DNA from: an uncultured Prevotella sp.
Lineage (GTDB): Bacteria; Bacteroidota; Bacteroidia; Bacteroidales; Bacteroidaceae
Assembly: GCA_927910885.1 (NCBI GenBank)
Contig: CAKMOD010000134.1
Coordinates: 3,518-67,517 of the forward strand
Direction: 5' to 3'
DNA length: 64,000 nt
Positions 33,428-41,828 of this stretch are shown here, one piece after another. Below the pieces are notes generated by a model, which was not told where the DNA came from, did not search any database, and was given only the letters and a program-made list of their open reading frames with translations. The position numbers and the translations under genes are program-made. The number at the start of each line of letters is the position of its first letter. Position 1 is the first letter of the stretch.

Positions 33428-34243
33428 ATGATAGCCTATCTTAGAAGTGGGTTAAAAAGAACTTTATGTCTATCTCTCCTTACGCTCGTCTCTGCACATT
33501 CAATGGCACAAGACACTGAAAATTTCTCTCCAGATGCCCCTGGTGCTACGACTGGTGTCGACATCATGAAGCCAGGAAAGATTGATTGGGAAACTGGTAT
33601 CGTACTTGAATGGGACAGAAGAAACGGTGGACACGCACGTACTTTCACTATCAACACATCTTTGTTTCGTCTTGGACTGACTCCACAAGCGGAGGTAAGA
33701 CTACAGATTGATGAATGTATAAGCCATACGCCCGAAGGGAATTTTGGGGGTATTGCGAATGCCGCTATTGGTACGAAAATCAAGGTCTATGAGGGTGGAA
33801 AGGTGTTTCCAAAGGTTTCCTTTATGGGTACAATACTCATTCCTGGTGGTAGTAATGCACACTACCTTCCCAAACATGTAGGTATTCAAGCTCACCTCTT
33901 ATTCGAAAACGAATTGAGTAGTAAGTTTACATTGGGTTATGACTTGGGAGGTGAATGGGATGGAGATACAGAGAGTCCTGACCTTTTCTTTGGTGCTAAC
34001 CTCACTTATCAGCCTACTGACAAGTGGAGCTTCTTCGTAGAAAGCTATAACCGATACAACTCAAAGCGACAGGACGACTGGGCAAAACCAGGACATGACA
34101 GCCACTTCAACTTTATGAGTGAAGTCGGAATGGATTATAAGGTTTCACCACGACTGCACCTAAACACTTACTACGACATTTCTTTCAACGAATTCTCACG
34201 ATACAGTAACATTGGGTTGGGTATCACCTGGCTACTAAACTAA
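33428..34243 (+). CDS. outer-membrane beta-barrel protein, phenol-degradation MetA-like family
   Basis: A 271-residue protein with a signal peptide (about 1-28, cleavage after SMAQ) and a beta-barrel. The start of the mature part, DAPGATTGVDIMKPGKIDWETG, matches the family of putative transporters named after MetA of phenol degradation, and amphipathic strands run to the final GLGITWLLN with a terminal polar-aromatic pattern. The family name does not imply phenol metabolism here. It is a lone gene between the MFS gene (divergent) and mnmG, 97 bases before the latter frame. Confidence 0.8.
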   Translation: MIAYLRSGLKRTLCLSLLTLVSAHSMAQDTENFSPDAPGATTGVDIMKPGKIDWETGIVLEWDRRNGGHARTFTINTSLFRLGLTPQAEVRLQIDECISHTPEGNFGGIANAAIGTKIKVYEGGKVFPKVSFMGTILIPGGSNAHYLPKHVGIQAHLLFENELSSKFTLGYDLGGEWDGDTESPDLFFGANLTYQPTDKWSFFVESYNRYNSKRQDDWAKPGHDSHFNFMSEVGMDYKVSPRLHLNTYYDISFNEFSRYSNIGLGITWLLN

Positions 34244-34367
34244 GAGAAAAGGGGAATTAAGAGAGGAACTTTTCTTTCTATTATATAGATATAATTCGAT
34301 TTTATTTCTTAATTTTGTGTCGGTATAAATTAGGGGTATTATGCTCCTATACTTTTGTAAAAAGACG

Positions 34368-36239
34368 ATGAAATTCAAGTATGATGTACTTGTTATCGGC
34401 GGTGGACACGCAGGTTGTGAGGCTGCTACAGCAGCTGCCAACTTGGGTGCGAACACTTGTTTGGTAACAATGGATATGAATAAAATCGGTCAGATGAGCT
34501 GTAATCCTGCCGTCGGAGGTATAGCCAAAGGTCAGATAGTCAGAGAGATAGACGCTCTTGGAGGCTATATGGGACTGGTTACCGACGCAACAGCGATACA
34601 GTTTCGAATGCTGAACCGCTCAAAGGGACCTGCCGTTTGGAGTCCACGAGCACAGTGTGACCGTGGCAGATTTATCTGGGAATGGCGCACAATACTCGAC
34701 CATACGGACAATCTTGACATCTTTCAGGATCAAGCCGACGAGCTGTTGGTAGAGAATGGTAAGGTGTTGGGTGTCAGAACGATATGGGGTATTGACATCT
34801 ATGCACGTACAGTGGTTATCACTGCGGGCACCTTCCTTAACGGACTGATGCATATCGGGAAACGAAAGGTAGAAGGTGGACGATGTGCAGAGCCTGCTGT
34901 TCACAACTTTACAGAGAGCATTACGCGCCACGGTATTCGTGCCGATCGCATGAAGACGGGTACCCCTGTGCGCATTGATCGCCGTTCGGTTCACTTTGAC
35001 GAGATGGAACCACAACCGGGAGAGACGGACTATCATCAGTTCTCTTTCTATGGTCCGCATCGCCATCTACCACAGTTGCCATGCTGGACGTGTAATACAA
35101 ACGAGGAAGTACATGAGGTGTTGCGCCGTGGGGTGGCTGACTCTCCCCTATTCAATGGGCAGATTCAGAGTACTGGACCACGCTATTGTCCTTCGATTGA
35201 GACGAAACTCGTCACCTTCCCTGACAAGAATAGCCACCCTCTCTTCCTCGAACCAGAGGGCGTAGATACGAATGAAATGTATCTGAATGGCTTCTCTTCA
35301 AGTATGCCTTGGGAGGTTCAATTAGAGGCTATACACAAGATTCCAGCCCTGCGTGACGCTAAAATCTATCGTCCTGGTTATGCTATCGAATACGATTACT
35401 TTGATCCAACACAGCTAAAACAGTCTTTGGAGTCGAAAGTCGTCGAGGGTCTGTTCTTTGCAGGACAGGTGAATGGTACGACGGGATACGAGGAAGCAGG
35501 CGGACAAGGCTTAGTGGCGGGTATCAATGCTGCCCTACTCTGCGCGGGTAAGGATCCTTTCGTAATGAATAGAGACGAGAGTTATATCGGTGTGTTGATT
35601 GATGACCTTACTACAAAGGGTGTTGATGAACCTTACCGTATGTTTACTTCACGTGCGGAATACCGTATTCTCTTGCGCCAAGATGATGCAGATGCGCGAC
35701 TGACGGAGCGTGCTTATAATATAGGTACTGCTAAGCAGGATCGTTATGACTGGTGGATGCAGAAAAAGGAGAATATCAATCGTATTCTTGATTTCTGTAA
35801 CAACACTTCCGTTAAGCCTGATGTTGTAAACGGATTCTTGGAGCATTTGGGTACTTCTCCTATTAAAGGGGCAAGCAAGATTGTAGACCTTGTGGCACGC
35901 CCACAGGTTAACTTTGAGAATCTTTCAGCTGTTATCCCAAGCCTTAAAGAGGCTATCGAGGCTTCGCCTAACCGCAAAGAAGAGATTGCCGAAGCAGCGG
36001 AAATCAAACTAAAGTACAAAGGCTATATCGACCGAGAGCGTGTATTCGCTGAAAAGATGCGTCGTCTTGAGGATATTAAAATCAAAGGACACTTCAATTA
36101 CAGTGAGCTACACGACCTCTCAACAGAGTGCCGACAGAAGTTAGAACAGATTCAACCGGAGACGCTCGCACAAGCAAGTCGTATTCCTGGAGTCAGCCCA
36201 AGCGACATCAATGTACTGCTTGTCCTCATGGGAAGATAA
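34368..36239 (+). CDS. mnmG: tRNA U34 5-carboxymethylaminomethyl modification enzyme MnmG
   Basis: MnmG (GidA) with MnmE modifies the wobble uridine of several tRNAs. The 623-residue FAD protein begins KYDVLVIGGGHAGCEAATAAA (FAD loop at about 11-16) and has the conserved VGGIAKGQIVREIDALGG, RAQCDRGRF, GTFLNGLMHIG, the cysteine motif PCWTCNTN, GLFFAGQVNGTTGYEEAGGQG and RAEYRILLRQDDAD. Length is normal. I start at 34368 because MKFKYDVL is the family start. A -7 box (TACTTTTG, 34350-34357) lies just upstream, and another (TAATTTTG) at 34310-34317. It heads the mnmG-apt-uvrC-dtd series. Confidence 0.97.
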   Translation: MKFKYDVLVIGGGHAGCEAATAAANLGANTCLVTMDMNKIGQMSCNPAVGGIAKGQIVREIDALGGYMGLVTDATAIQFRMLNRSKGPAVWSPRAQCDRGRFIWEWRTILDHTDNLDIFQDQADELLVENGKVLGVRTIWGIDIYARTVVITAGTFLNGLMHIGKRKVEGGRCAEPAVHNFTESITRHGIRADRMKTGTPVRIDRRSVHFDEMEPQPGETDYHQFSFYGPHRHLPQLPCWTCNTNEEVHEVLRRGVADSPLFNGQIQSTGPRYCPSIETKLVTFPDKNSHPLFLEPEGVDTNEMYLNGFSSSMPWEVQLEAIHKIPALRDAKIYRPGYAIEYDYFDPTQLKQSLESKVVEGLFFAGQVNGTTGYEEAGGQGLVAGINAALLCAGKDPFVMNRDESYIGVLIDDLTTKGVDEPYRMFTSRAEYRILLRQDDADARLTERAYNIGTAKQDRYDWWMQKKENINRILDFCNNTSVKPDVVNGFLEHLGTSPIKGASKIVDLVARPQVNFENLSAVIPSLKEAIEASPNRKEEIAEAAEIKLKYKGYIDRERVFAEKMRRLEDIKIKGHFNYSELHDLSTECRQKLEQIQPETLAQASRIPGVSPSDINVLLVLMGR

Positions 36240-36307
36240 GTTTCATAGGATTGAAAAGTCCTAACACGTGAGCAAAAGAACTGCCCCGAAAGGAGCTAAA
36301 AGCACAT

Positions 36308-36323
36308 TGTTTCACGTGAACAA
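36308..36323 (+). promoter_or_regulatory. parS-like site 1
   Basis: TGTTTCACGTGAACAA matches the ParB-binding consensus TGTTTCACGTGAAACA at 14 of 16 positions. It lies in the mnmG-apt spacer, 829 bases from the perfect site at 37136. Confidence 0.6.
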
Positions 36324-36356
36324 TAGCATAAAACAAAACTATATAACAAACTGAAA

Positions 36357-36887
36357 ATGAATAAAAAACTATTATTAGACAACCTGAGATGTATCCCAGA
36401 TTGGCCTATTAAGGGTGTAAACTTCCGTGATGTGACTACCCTATTCAAGTCACCTGAAGCTCTTCAGGAAATTACTGATGAGATGGTTGATCTTTACAAA
36501 GACAAAGGTGTAACCAAGATTGTGGGCATCGAGAGTCGTGGCTTCGTTATGTCGTCTGCCGTTGCCACTCGTTTGGGTGCGGGTATCGTACTTTGCCGCA
36601 AACCTGGTAAGCTCCCTTGTGAGACCATCCAAGAGAGTTATCAGAAGGAATATGGCGTAGACACAATTGAAATTCATAAGGATGCTATCAATGAGAACGA
36701 CGTAGTTCTTCTCCATGATGACCTCCTTGCGACTGGCGGAACAATGAAGGCAGCATGTGACCTTGTTAAGAAGTTCAACCCTAAAAAGGTGTATTGTAAC
36801 TTCATTATCGAGCTTCATGAGGAGTTCCCTAATAGCCGAGATCAGTTTGACAAGGATATTGAAATTAGTTCTTTGCTCCAATTCTAA
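36357..36887 (+). CDS. apt: adenine phosphoribosyltransferase
   Basis: Apt salvages adenine to AMP using PRPP, in the cytoplasm. The 176-residue protein shows the N-terminal IPDWPIKGVNFRDVTTL (family start), GIESRGFVMSSAVATRLG, the loop RKPGKLP, and the PRPP-binding motif VVLLHDDLLATGGTMKAAC (acidic pair then GGT). Length is normal. It is 117 bases behind mnmG and followed by a terminator at 36964, so it should close that transcript. A parS-like site lies in front of it. Confidence 0.97.
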   Translation: MNKKLLLDNLRCIPDWPIKGVNFRDVTTLFKSPEALQEITDEMVDLYKDKGVTKIVGIESRGFVMSSAVATRLGAGIVLCRKPGKLPCETIQESYQKEYGVDTIEIHKDAINENDVVLLHDDLLATGGTMKAACDLVKKFNPKKVYCNFIIELHEEFPNSRDQFDKDIEISSLLQF

Positions 36888-36963
36888 TCAGCAAGACTGT
36901 GACAAAAATCTTTCCTCCCTACCCTTTTTATATGTAAAAGAGGAAACGAAATGAAAATAAAAA

Positions 36964-37004
36964 GAAGAGGAGTAACCCACATAAAGGGTCGCTCCTCTTT
37001 TCTT
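36964..37004 (+). terminator. terminator after apt
   Basis: AAGAGGAG (and AACCC) pair with GGGT and CTCCTCTT, followed by TTCTTT. It separates apt from uvrC. Confidence 0.82.
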
Positions 37005-37065
37005 TAAAAGTTCATTATCGAGGGTTATCAACCATCACTACGATATCAATATTTAGTCACTAACT

Positions 37066-37138
37066 ATCGTGCCAAGCCTTAGCACAATATGTGCCGACGT
37101 GAAGCACCACATGTGCCAACGTGAAGCACCGTTCGTGT
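37066..37138. repeat. 22-bp palindromic array, locus 6 (divergent linkers)
   Basis: Units at 37082, 37104 and 37126: GCACAATATGTGC, GCACCACATGTGC, GCACCGTTCGTGT. Unlike the other loci, the linkers are CGACGTGAA and CAACGTGAA, and the third unit runs straight into the parS site at 37136. Confidence 0.85.
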
Positions 37139-37151
37139 TCCACGTGAAACA
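37136..37151 (+). promoter_or_regulatory. parS site (ParB binding)
   Basis: TGTTCCACGTGAAACA, a perfect match to TGTTNCACGTGAAACA, the chromosome-partition consensus shared by most bacteria. parA and parB are not in the window, but parS clusters usually mark the origin-proximal region. Confidence 0.8.
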
Positions 37152-37191
37152 AAACGCTTTAAAAAGCCTTTATACAAAGGAGTTACGCAAA

Positions 37192-39027
37192 ATGAATAAA
37201 GAAGATAACTTGAAGCGAACAGCTTACCTTAAGAACATTGTTGTCAATATGCCTGAGAAACCGGGCACATATCAGTTCTATGATAATGAGAAAATAATTA
37301 TCTATGTTGGCAAGGCGAAGAACCTAAAACGACGTGTGTCTTCGTATTTCCATAAAGAGGTTGACCGTTTCAAAACAAAAGTGTTAGTTTCTAAGATTCA
37401 TGATATCTCATACTCTGTGGTCAAAACAGAGGAAGATGCACTTCTAATAGAGAATCAACTTATCAAACAATACAAACCTAAATACAACGTATTGCTCAAA
37501 GATGGTAAGACTTACCCAAGTATTTGTGTAACGAATGAGTATTTCCCACGTATATTCAAAACACGTACTATCAATAAACGCTTTGGCACCTTTTATGGTC
37601 CTTATAGCCATATTGGAAGTATGTATGCAATTCTTGATATTATTAAGAAGGTATACAAACCGCGCACTTGTCGCTTCCCTATTACGAAAGAAGGTATCGA
37701 ACAGGGTAAATATAAACCTTGCTTAGAATATCATTTACATAACTGTGGTGCACCATGTATCAACAAACAGAGTTATGAAGATTATCAAGAAGCAATAAAA
37801 CAAGCACGAGAAGTATTAAAAGGAAATACACGTGAGGTACAGAAACTCCTAAAACAAGAAATGGAGAAATATGCGGAGGAATTGCGATTTGAGGAAGCTG
37901 AATTATGTAAACAGCGTTATTTAGCCCTCGACAACTTCGCTGCAAAGAGCGAAATCGTAAGCCATACGATTACGGATGTTGATGTTTTCACAATTGTAAG
38001 CGATGATTCAAGAAAGAATGCATTTGTTAATTATATCCACGTAACTAATGGTGCAATCAATCAAAGCTTTACTTACGAATATAAAAGAAAGCTCGATGAA
38101 TCCGATGAAGAGTTGCTAAATGAGGCCATTCCTGAGATACGTGAACGCTTTAATAGCACCGCAAAAGAGATCATCGTACCTTTTGAACTTGATTTTAAAG
38201 TAAAGGGTGCTGAATTCTTCATACCACAACGTGGTGATAAGCATCATCTATTAGAACTCTCTGAGATGAATGCTAAGCAATATAAATTTGACCGATTAAA
38301 ACAGACTGAAAAGCTAAATCCAGAACAAAAACAGACGCGTTTAATGCGAGAACTCCAAGATAAGCTGAAGTTATCGAAGCTTCCTTACCACATAGAGTGC
38401 TTCGATAATTCAAATATTTCAGGTTCTGACGCTGTTGCTGGCTGCATTGTATATAAAGGAATGAAGCCATCTAAGAAGGATTATCGCAAATACAACATCA
38501 AGACTGTAGTAGGTCCTGATGACTACGCATCCATGCAGGAGGTTATAAGACGACGCTATAGCCGTATGCAGGAAGAAGGTACTCCACTACCCGATCTCAT
38601 CATTACCGATGGTGGAAAGGGTCAAATGGAGGTTGTAAGAGAAGTAGTTGAAGACGAGCTCCACCTCAGTATTCCGATTGCAGGACTTGCCAAGGACGAC
38701 CGTCACCGCACAAACGAACTCCTGTTCGGCTTCCCACAACAGACAATAGCATTGGATGTCAAGGGCGAACTCTTCAAAGTCCTAACCCAAATACAGGACG
38801 AAGTGCATCGTTATGCTATCTCTTTCCATCGAGATAAACGTTCTAAAACACAGCTACACAGCGAGTTAGACGACATAAAAGGTATCGGACCAAAGACAAA
38901 GGATGCACTTTTAAAGAAACTGAAGACAGTAAAACACATAAAAGAAGCTGATTTACAAGAACTTACAGAATTAATAGGAGCAAGCAAAGCAACTATTGTC
39001 TATAATTATTTCCACGCTAATCAGTAA
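37192..39027 (+). CDS. uvrC: excinuclease ABC subunit C
   Basis: UvrC makes both incisions in nucleotide excision repair with UvrB. The 611-residue protein has the GIY-YIG domain near the N-terminus (PGTYQFYDNEKIIIYVGKAKNLKRRVSSYF), a cysteine-rich region (RTCRFPI, PCLEYHLHNCGAPC), the UvrB-binding UVR motif (AEELRFEEAELCKQRY), the RNase H-like endonuclease (HIECFDNSNISGSDAVAG, LIITDGGKGQM), and a C-terminal helix-hairpin-helix (DDIKGIGPKTKDALL). I start at 37192, which has AAGGAG nine bases upstream; the longer frame to 37069 is translated repeat and parS. Confidence 0.96.
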   Translation: MNKEDNLKRTAYLKNIVVNMPEKPGTYQFYDNEKIIIYVGKAKNLKRRVSSYFHKEVDRFKTKVLVSKIHDISYSVVKTEEDALLIENQLIKQYKPKYNVLLKDGKTYPSICVTNEYFPRIFKTRTINKRFGTFYGPYSHIGSMYAILDIIKKVYKPRTCRFPITKEGIEQGKYKPCLEYHLHNCGAPCINKQSYEDYQEAIKQAREVLKGNTREVQKLLKQEMEKYAEELRFEEAELCKQRYLALDNFAAKSEIVSHTITDVDVFTIVSDDSRKNAFVNYIHVTNGAINQSFTYEYKRKLDESDEELLNEAIPEIRERFNSTAKEIIVPFELDFKVKGAEFFIPQRGDKHHLLELSEMNAKQYKFDRLKQTEKLNPEQKQTRLMRELQDKLKLSKLPYHIECFDNSNISGSDAVAGCIVYKGMKPSKKDYRKYNIKTVVGPDDYASMQEVIRRRYSRMQEEGTPLPDLIITDGGKGQMEVVREVVEDELHLSIPIAGLAKDDRHRTNELLFGFPQQTIALDVKGELFKVLTQIQDEVHRYAISFHRDKRSKTQLHSELDDIKGIGPKTKDALLKKLKTVKHIKEADLQELTELIGASKATIVYNYFHANQ

Positions 39028-39046
39028 CTAATTAAAATAAATATTG

Positions 39047-39054
39047 TACATTTG
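39047..39054 (+). promoter_or_regulatory. -7 box at the dtd start
   Basis: TACATTTG ends 5 bases before the dtd ATG (39059), so transcription from it would begin near or at the start codon. No TTTG lies at the proper distance. Confidence 0.4.
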
Positions 39055-39058
39055 CGAT

Positions 39059-39511
39059 ATGAGAATTGTAATACAACGTGTTAGCCATGCCTCTGTTACT
39101 ATCAATCAGCAAGAAAAGTCTTCCATTGGTATGGGATTCCTTATCCTATTAGGTATTGGTAAAGAAGATACTGAGGAGGATATTAACTGGTTAGTAAAGA
39201 AGGTTATAGCTTTGCGCATTTTCGACGATGAAATGGGCGTAATGAACCGTAGCATCATGGATGTTAATGGAGAAATTCTCGTTGTTTCTCAATTCACTTT
39301 AATGGCAAGCTATAAGAAAGGAAGCCGTCCAAGTTGGATCCATGCAGCACCACACGAACTCTCTATTCCGCTATATAATCGTTTCTGTGACGCTCTAAGT
39401 AACGCAATGGGGAAACCTGTAGGCACAGGAGAGTTCGGCGCTGACATGAAAGTAGAGCTGCTAAACGACGGTCCTGTGACCATTTGTATGGACACGAAGA
39501 ATAAGGAATAG
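39059..39511 (+). CDS. dtd: D-aminoacyl-tRNA deacylase
   Basis: DTD removes D-amino acids (and glycine) mischarged on tRNA. The 150-residue protein begins with the invariant MRIVIQRVSHASV, and has the two cross-dimer motifs SQFTLMASYKKGSRPSW (SQFTL family motif) and GxPVxTGxFGADM (NAMGKPVGTGEFGADMKV), with TICMDTK at the end. Length is normal. The start is fixed by MRIV. It follows uvrC by 31 bases and is probably cotranscribed, though a -7 box sits in the gap. Confidence 0.95.
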   Translation: MRIVIQRVSHASVTINQQEKSSIGMGFLILLGIGKEDTEEDINWLVKKVIALRIFDDEMGVMNRSIMDVNGEILVVSQFTLMASYKKGSRPSWIHAAPHELSIPLYNRFCDALSNAMGKPVGTGEFGADMKVELLNDGPVTICMDTKNKE

Positions 39512-39640
39512 AATCTACAAACTCCTTTTCCTATTCCTAATACAGAACTAAAATAAGAAAAGAAAGCTTTGATATACAGCGAAAATAACGATAAAATCGA
39601 CAATATTCTACAATCAGACAAACTAAGTAAAACAAGAACT

Positions 39641-39964
39641 ATGACAATACAAGAAGCACAACAAGCCGTTGATAAGTGGATAAAAGAAAATGGTGTACGC
39701 TACTTTAGCGAACTAACCAATATGGCTTGCCTCACAGAAGAAGTAGGAGAATTAGCTCGCGTAATGGCTCGTACATACGGAGATCAGAGCTTCAAAGAGG
39801 GTGAAAAGCCCAATTTAGGAGAAGAAATGGCTGATATTCTATGGGTTCTGCTCTGTCTTGCCAACCAAACTGGCGTCAATCTCACAGATGAACTACAGAA
39901 GAGTTTTGACAAGAAAACCAAGCGCGACAAGGATAGACACAAGAACAATCCTAAATTAAAATAA
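39641..39964 (+). CDS. MazG-like nucleotide pyrophosphohydrolase
   Basis: A 107-residue all-alpha NTP pyrophosphohydrolase of the MazG/dUTPase-like superfamily, expected to hydrolyse non-canonical or excess nucleoside triphosphates to monophosphates. The metal-binding acids lie in CLTEEVGELARVMA (EExxE) and EEMADILWVLLCL (ExxD). Length suits the single-domain form. I start at 39641 (MTIQEAQQAVDKWIKE), the usual opening of this family; the frame to 39569 is low-complexity. It lies between dtd and deoC. Confidence 0.88.
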   Translation: MTIQEAQQAVDKWIKENGVRYFSELTNMACLTEEVGELARVMARTYGDQSFKEGEKPNLGEEMADILWVLLCLANQTGVNLTDELQKSFDKKTKRDKDRHKNNPKLK

Positions 39965-40166
39965 GCCTATTTAATGTTTCAAAATAGTCTATAATATTCA
40001 AACAAAAGATATTTTGGGGGAAAATAGAGGGTAAAATGACAGCAGAAAAAGACTGCTCTTCACGCCTAAAAATAAAAAACGAAGGTGGAGAAAAATAAAT
40101 GTTTGCACCTCCCCTACCCTCACACTATAAAGAAATAAAAATAAACAATATAATAAAAAACAAATC

Positions 40167-41114
40167 ATGGGAACAATTAAAGACACTGTTTCGAAAGACA
40201 TCCAGGCACAAAAAGCCGTTGGAATCGTCGAAAAAAGCGAGTACGACCAGGCGTTAGCACAGTACAACCTCAACATCACTGACGAGGAAGTTAAGGCTGC
40301 CGTAACAAAGATTATTGCAGAGAAAGTATCAGAAAACGACAACCTTGAAGTAAAGAGATTTCTCTTAGGTAGCGTTGAGCTTACAACTCTTAGCACAACA
40401 GACACAGAAGAAAAGGTATTGGAAATGGTTGAGAAAGTAAACCGTTTCGATACCGAGTATCCTGATTTACCACATGTTGCAGCCCTCTGTGCCTACCCTT
40501 GCTTCACGAAATTAATGGCAGACAGCCTTGAAGTAGACGGCGTTGACATTACAAATGTAACGGGCAATTTCCCTTCATCTCAAACCTTCTTAGAGGTGAA
40601 AACCATCGAGACAGCACTTGCAATCAAGGACGGAGCTACTCATATCGACATCGTTATGCCTGTAGGTAAGTTCCTTTCTGGAGATTACGAAGGCGTATGT
40701 GACACTATCAACGAGCTTAAGCAGGTGTGTGGAGACGTTCCTATGAAGGTGATTCTTGAGACTGGCGATCTTGGCAATGCGAGTGCGATTAAGACCGCAT
40801 CTCTCCTCTCTATGTACGCAGGTGCAGACTATATAAAGACAAGTACAGGTAAGGAGAAGATCAGCGCAACACCAGAGTCTGTATATGTTATGTGTCAGGC
40901 TATCAAGGAGTACTATGACAAGACAGGTATTCAGATTGGTTTAAAGCCTGCTGGTGGTATCAATACAGTAATGGATGCAGTTATCTACTATACCATTGTT
41001 AAAGAGGTCTTAGGCGAGAAATGGCTCACAAACTACTGGTTCCGCATGGGAACAAGCCGTCTTACCAACCTCTTGTTAAGTGAAATCATTGGTACAGAGA
41101 CTAAGTTCTTCTAA
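40167..41114 (+). CDS. deoC: deoxyribose-phosphate aldolase
   Basis: DeoC splits 2-deoxyribose 5-phosphate into acetaldehyde and glyceraldehyde 3-phosphate in deoxynucleoside catabolism. The 315-residue protein is the longer Bacteroidota form with an N-terminal helical extension of about 75 residues (1-75). The barrel shows VAALCAYPCF, THIDIVMPVGKFLSG, MKVILETGDLGN, and ADYIKTSTGKE, with the Schiff-base lysine in the YIKTSTG motif, then GLKPAGGINTVMDAV. The start at 40167 (MGTIKDTVSKD) is the first ATG of the frame. A hairpin terminator follows at 41184. Confidence 0.95.
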   Translation: MGTIKDTVSKDIQAQKAVGIVEKSEYDQALAQYNLNITDEEVKAAVTKIIAEKVSENDNLEVKRFLLGSVELTTLSTTDTEEKVLEMVEKVNRFDTEYPDLPHVAALCAYPCFTKLMADSLEVDGVDITNVTGNFPSSQTFLEVKTIETALAIKDGATHIDIVMPVGKFLSGDYEGVCDTINELKQVCGDVPMKVILETGDLGNASAIKTASLLSMYAGADYIKTSTGKEKISATPESVYVMCQAIKEYYDKTGIQIGLKPAGGINTVMDAVIYYTIVKEVLGEKWLTNYWFRMGTSRLTNLLLSEIIGTETKFF

Positions 41115-41183
41115 ACTTTTCAGCCAACAGTAACAAAAAATTAAAACGCTGAAACAGATAAAATAAAACAAAAGTAACCTATA

Positions 41184-41213
41184 AGGGGCATACACTTTGT
41201 ATGTCCCTTTTTC
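41184..41213 (+). terminator. terminator after deoC
   Basis: AAGGGGCATACA pairs with TGTATGTCCCTT around CTT, followed by TTTTCC. Confidence 0.82.
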
Positions 41214-41282
41214 CGTATCTACACATGAAAACATCTCTCATTATTGTTCTTTCAAAGAAAGACAATTTTAAACAAACCTAAT

Positions 41283-41319
41283 AATATAATCTATTTTTAA
41301 ATATTATATAGATTATATT
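41283..41319. repeat. AT-rich inverted repeat
   Basis: AATATAATCTAT and ATAGATTATATT are perfect 12-base arms around a 13-base AT loop. Confidence 0.6.
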
Positions 41320-41569
41320 TACGAAATACCTCATTAAAAAGGCAGAAAAAAACAACTTCCAGAAACACAATAAACAGCAAGAAAAAAAGACAAATATAAA
41401 CTAAATAAGCACAGGAAATTATCTCTTGTAGTCACAGAAAACTATAAGTACTTCAAAACAATAAGATAAACAGTATTTACATGGTATCTATAAATCAATC
41501 AACTTATGGTCAAAAGCCATCGTTATAAGGGCAAAAGATAACCTATAGGTAGTATTATTGTGAAGTAAA

Positions 41570-41657
41570 ACACCATAAACACATATGGTGCGGGGCATCC
41601 GCACCATATGTGCGAACGCTCCGCACGATTGGTGCTAAGCCTTAACACGAATAATAT
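41570..41657. repeat. 22-bp palindromic array, locus 7
   Basis: Units at 41579, 41601, 41623 and 41645: ACACATATGGTGC, GCACCATATGTGC, GCACGATTGGTGC and a decayed ACACGAATAATAT; linkers GGGGCATCC, GAACGCTCC, TAAGCCTTA. Confidence 0.9.
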
Positions 41658-41712
41658 GTAACATAACAACGCATGCCATTGATAAAAAATAAGTCAATAA
41701 AAGACATAAAAA

Positions 41713-41760
41713 AGAGTTTCTCCTTATGTGATGGATAAACCATCATCATAAAGAGAAACT
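41713..41760 (-). terminator. terminator of the polyprenyl synthase gene
   Basis: AGTTTCTC and TTATGTGATGG pair with CCATCATCATAA and GAGAAACT, a long stem with one internal mismatch region. Confidence 0.8.
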
Positions 41761-41828
41761 GTCGTTATCATCACAAAAATTAATCAATCTCACGATGAAA
41801 GGGAGATTTTAGCACTAAATCAGCGCAA

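Larger units (their letters stand above)
41115..41828. other. convergent intergenic region deoC / polyprenyl synthase
   Basis: Holds a terminator for each gene (41184-41213, 41713-41760), an AT-rich inverted repeat (41283-41319) and a 22-bp palindromic array (41570-41657). No coding sequence is seen. Confidence 0.75.

Noticed and set aside
37069..37191. N-terminal extension of UvrC
   Set aside because: It covers the palindromic array and parS; the family start with a Shine-Dalgarno is at 37192.
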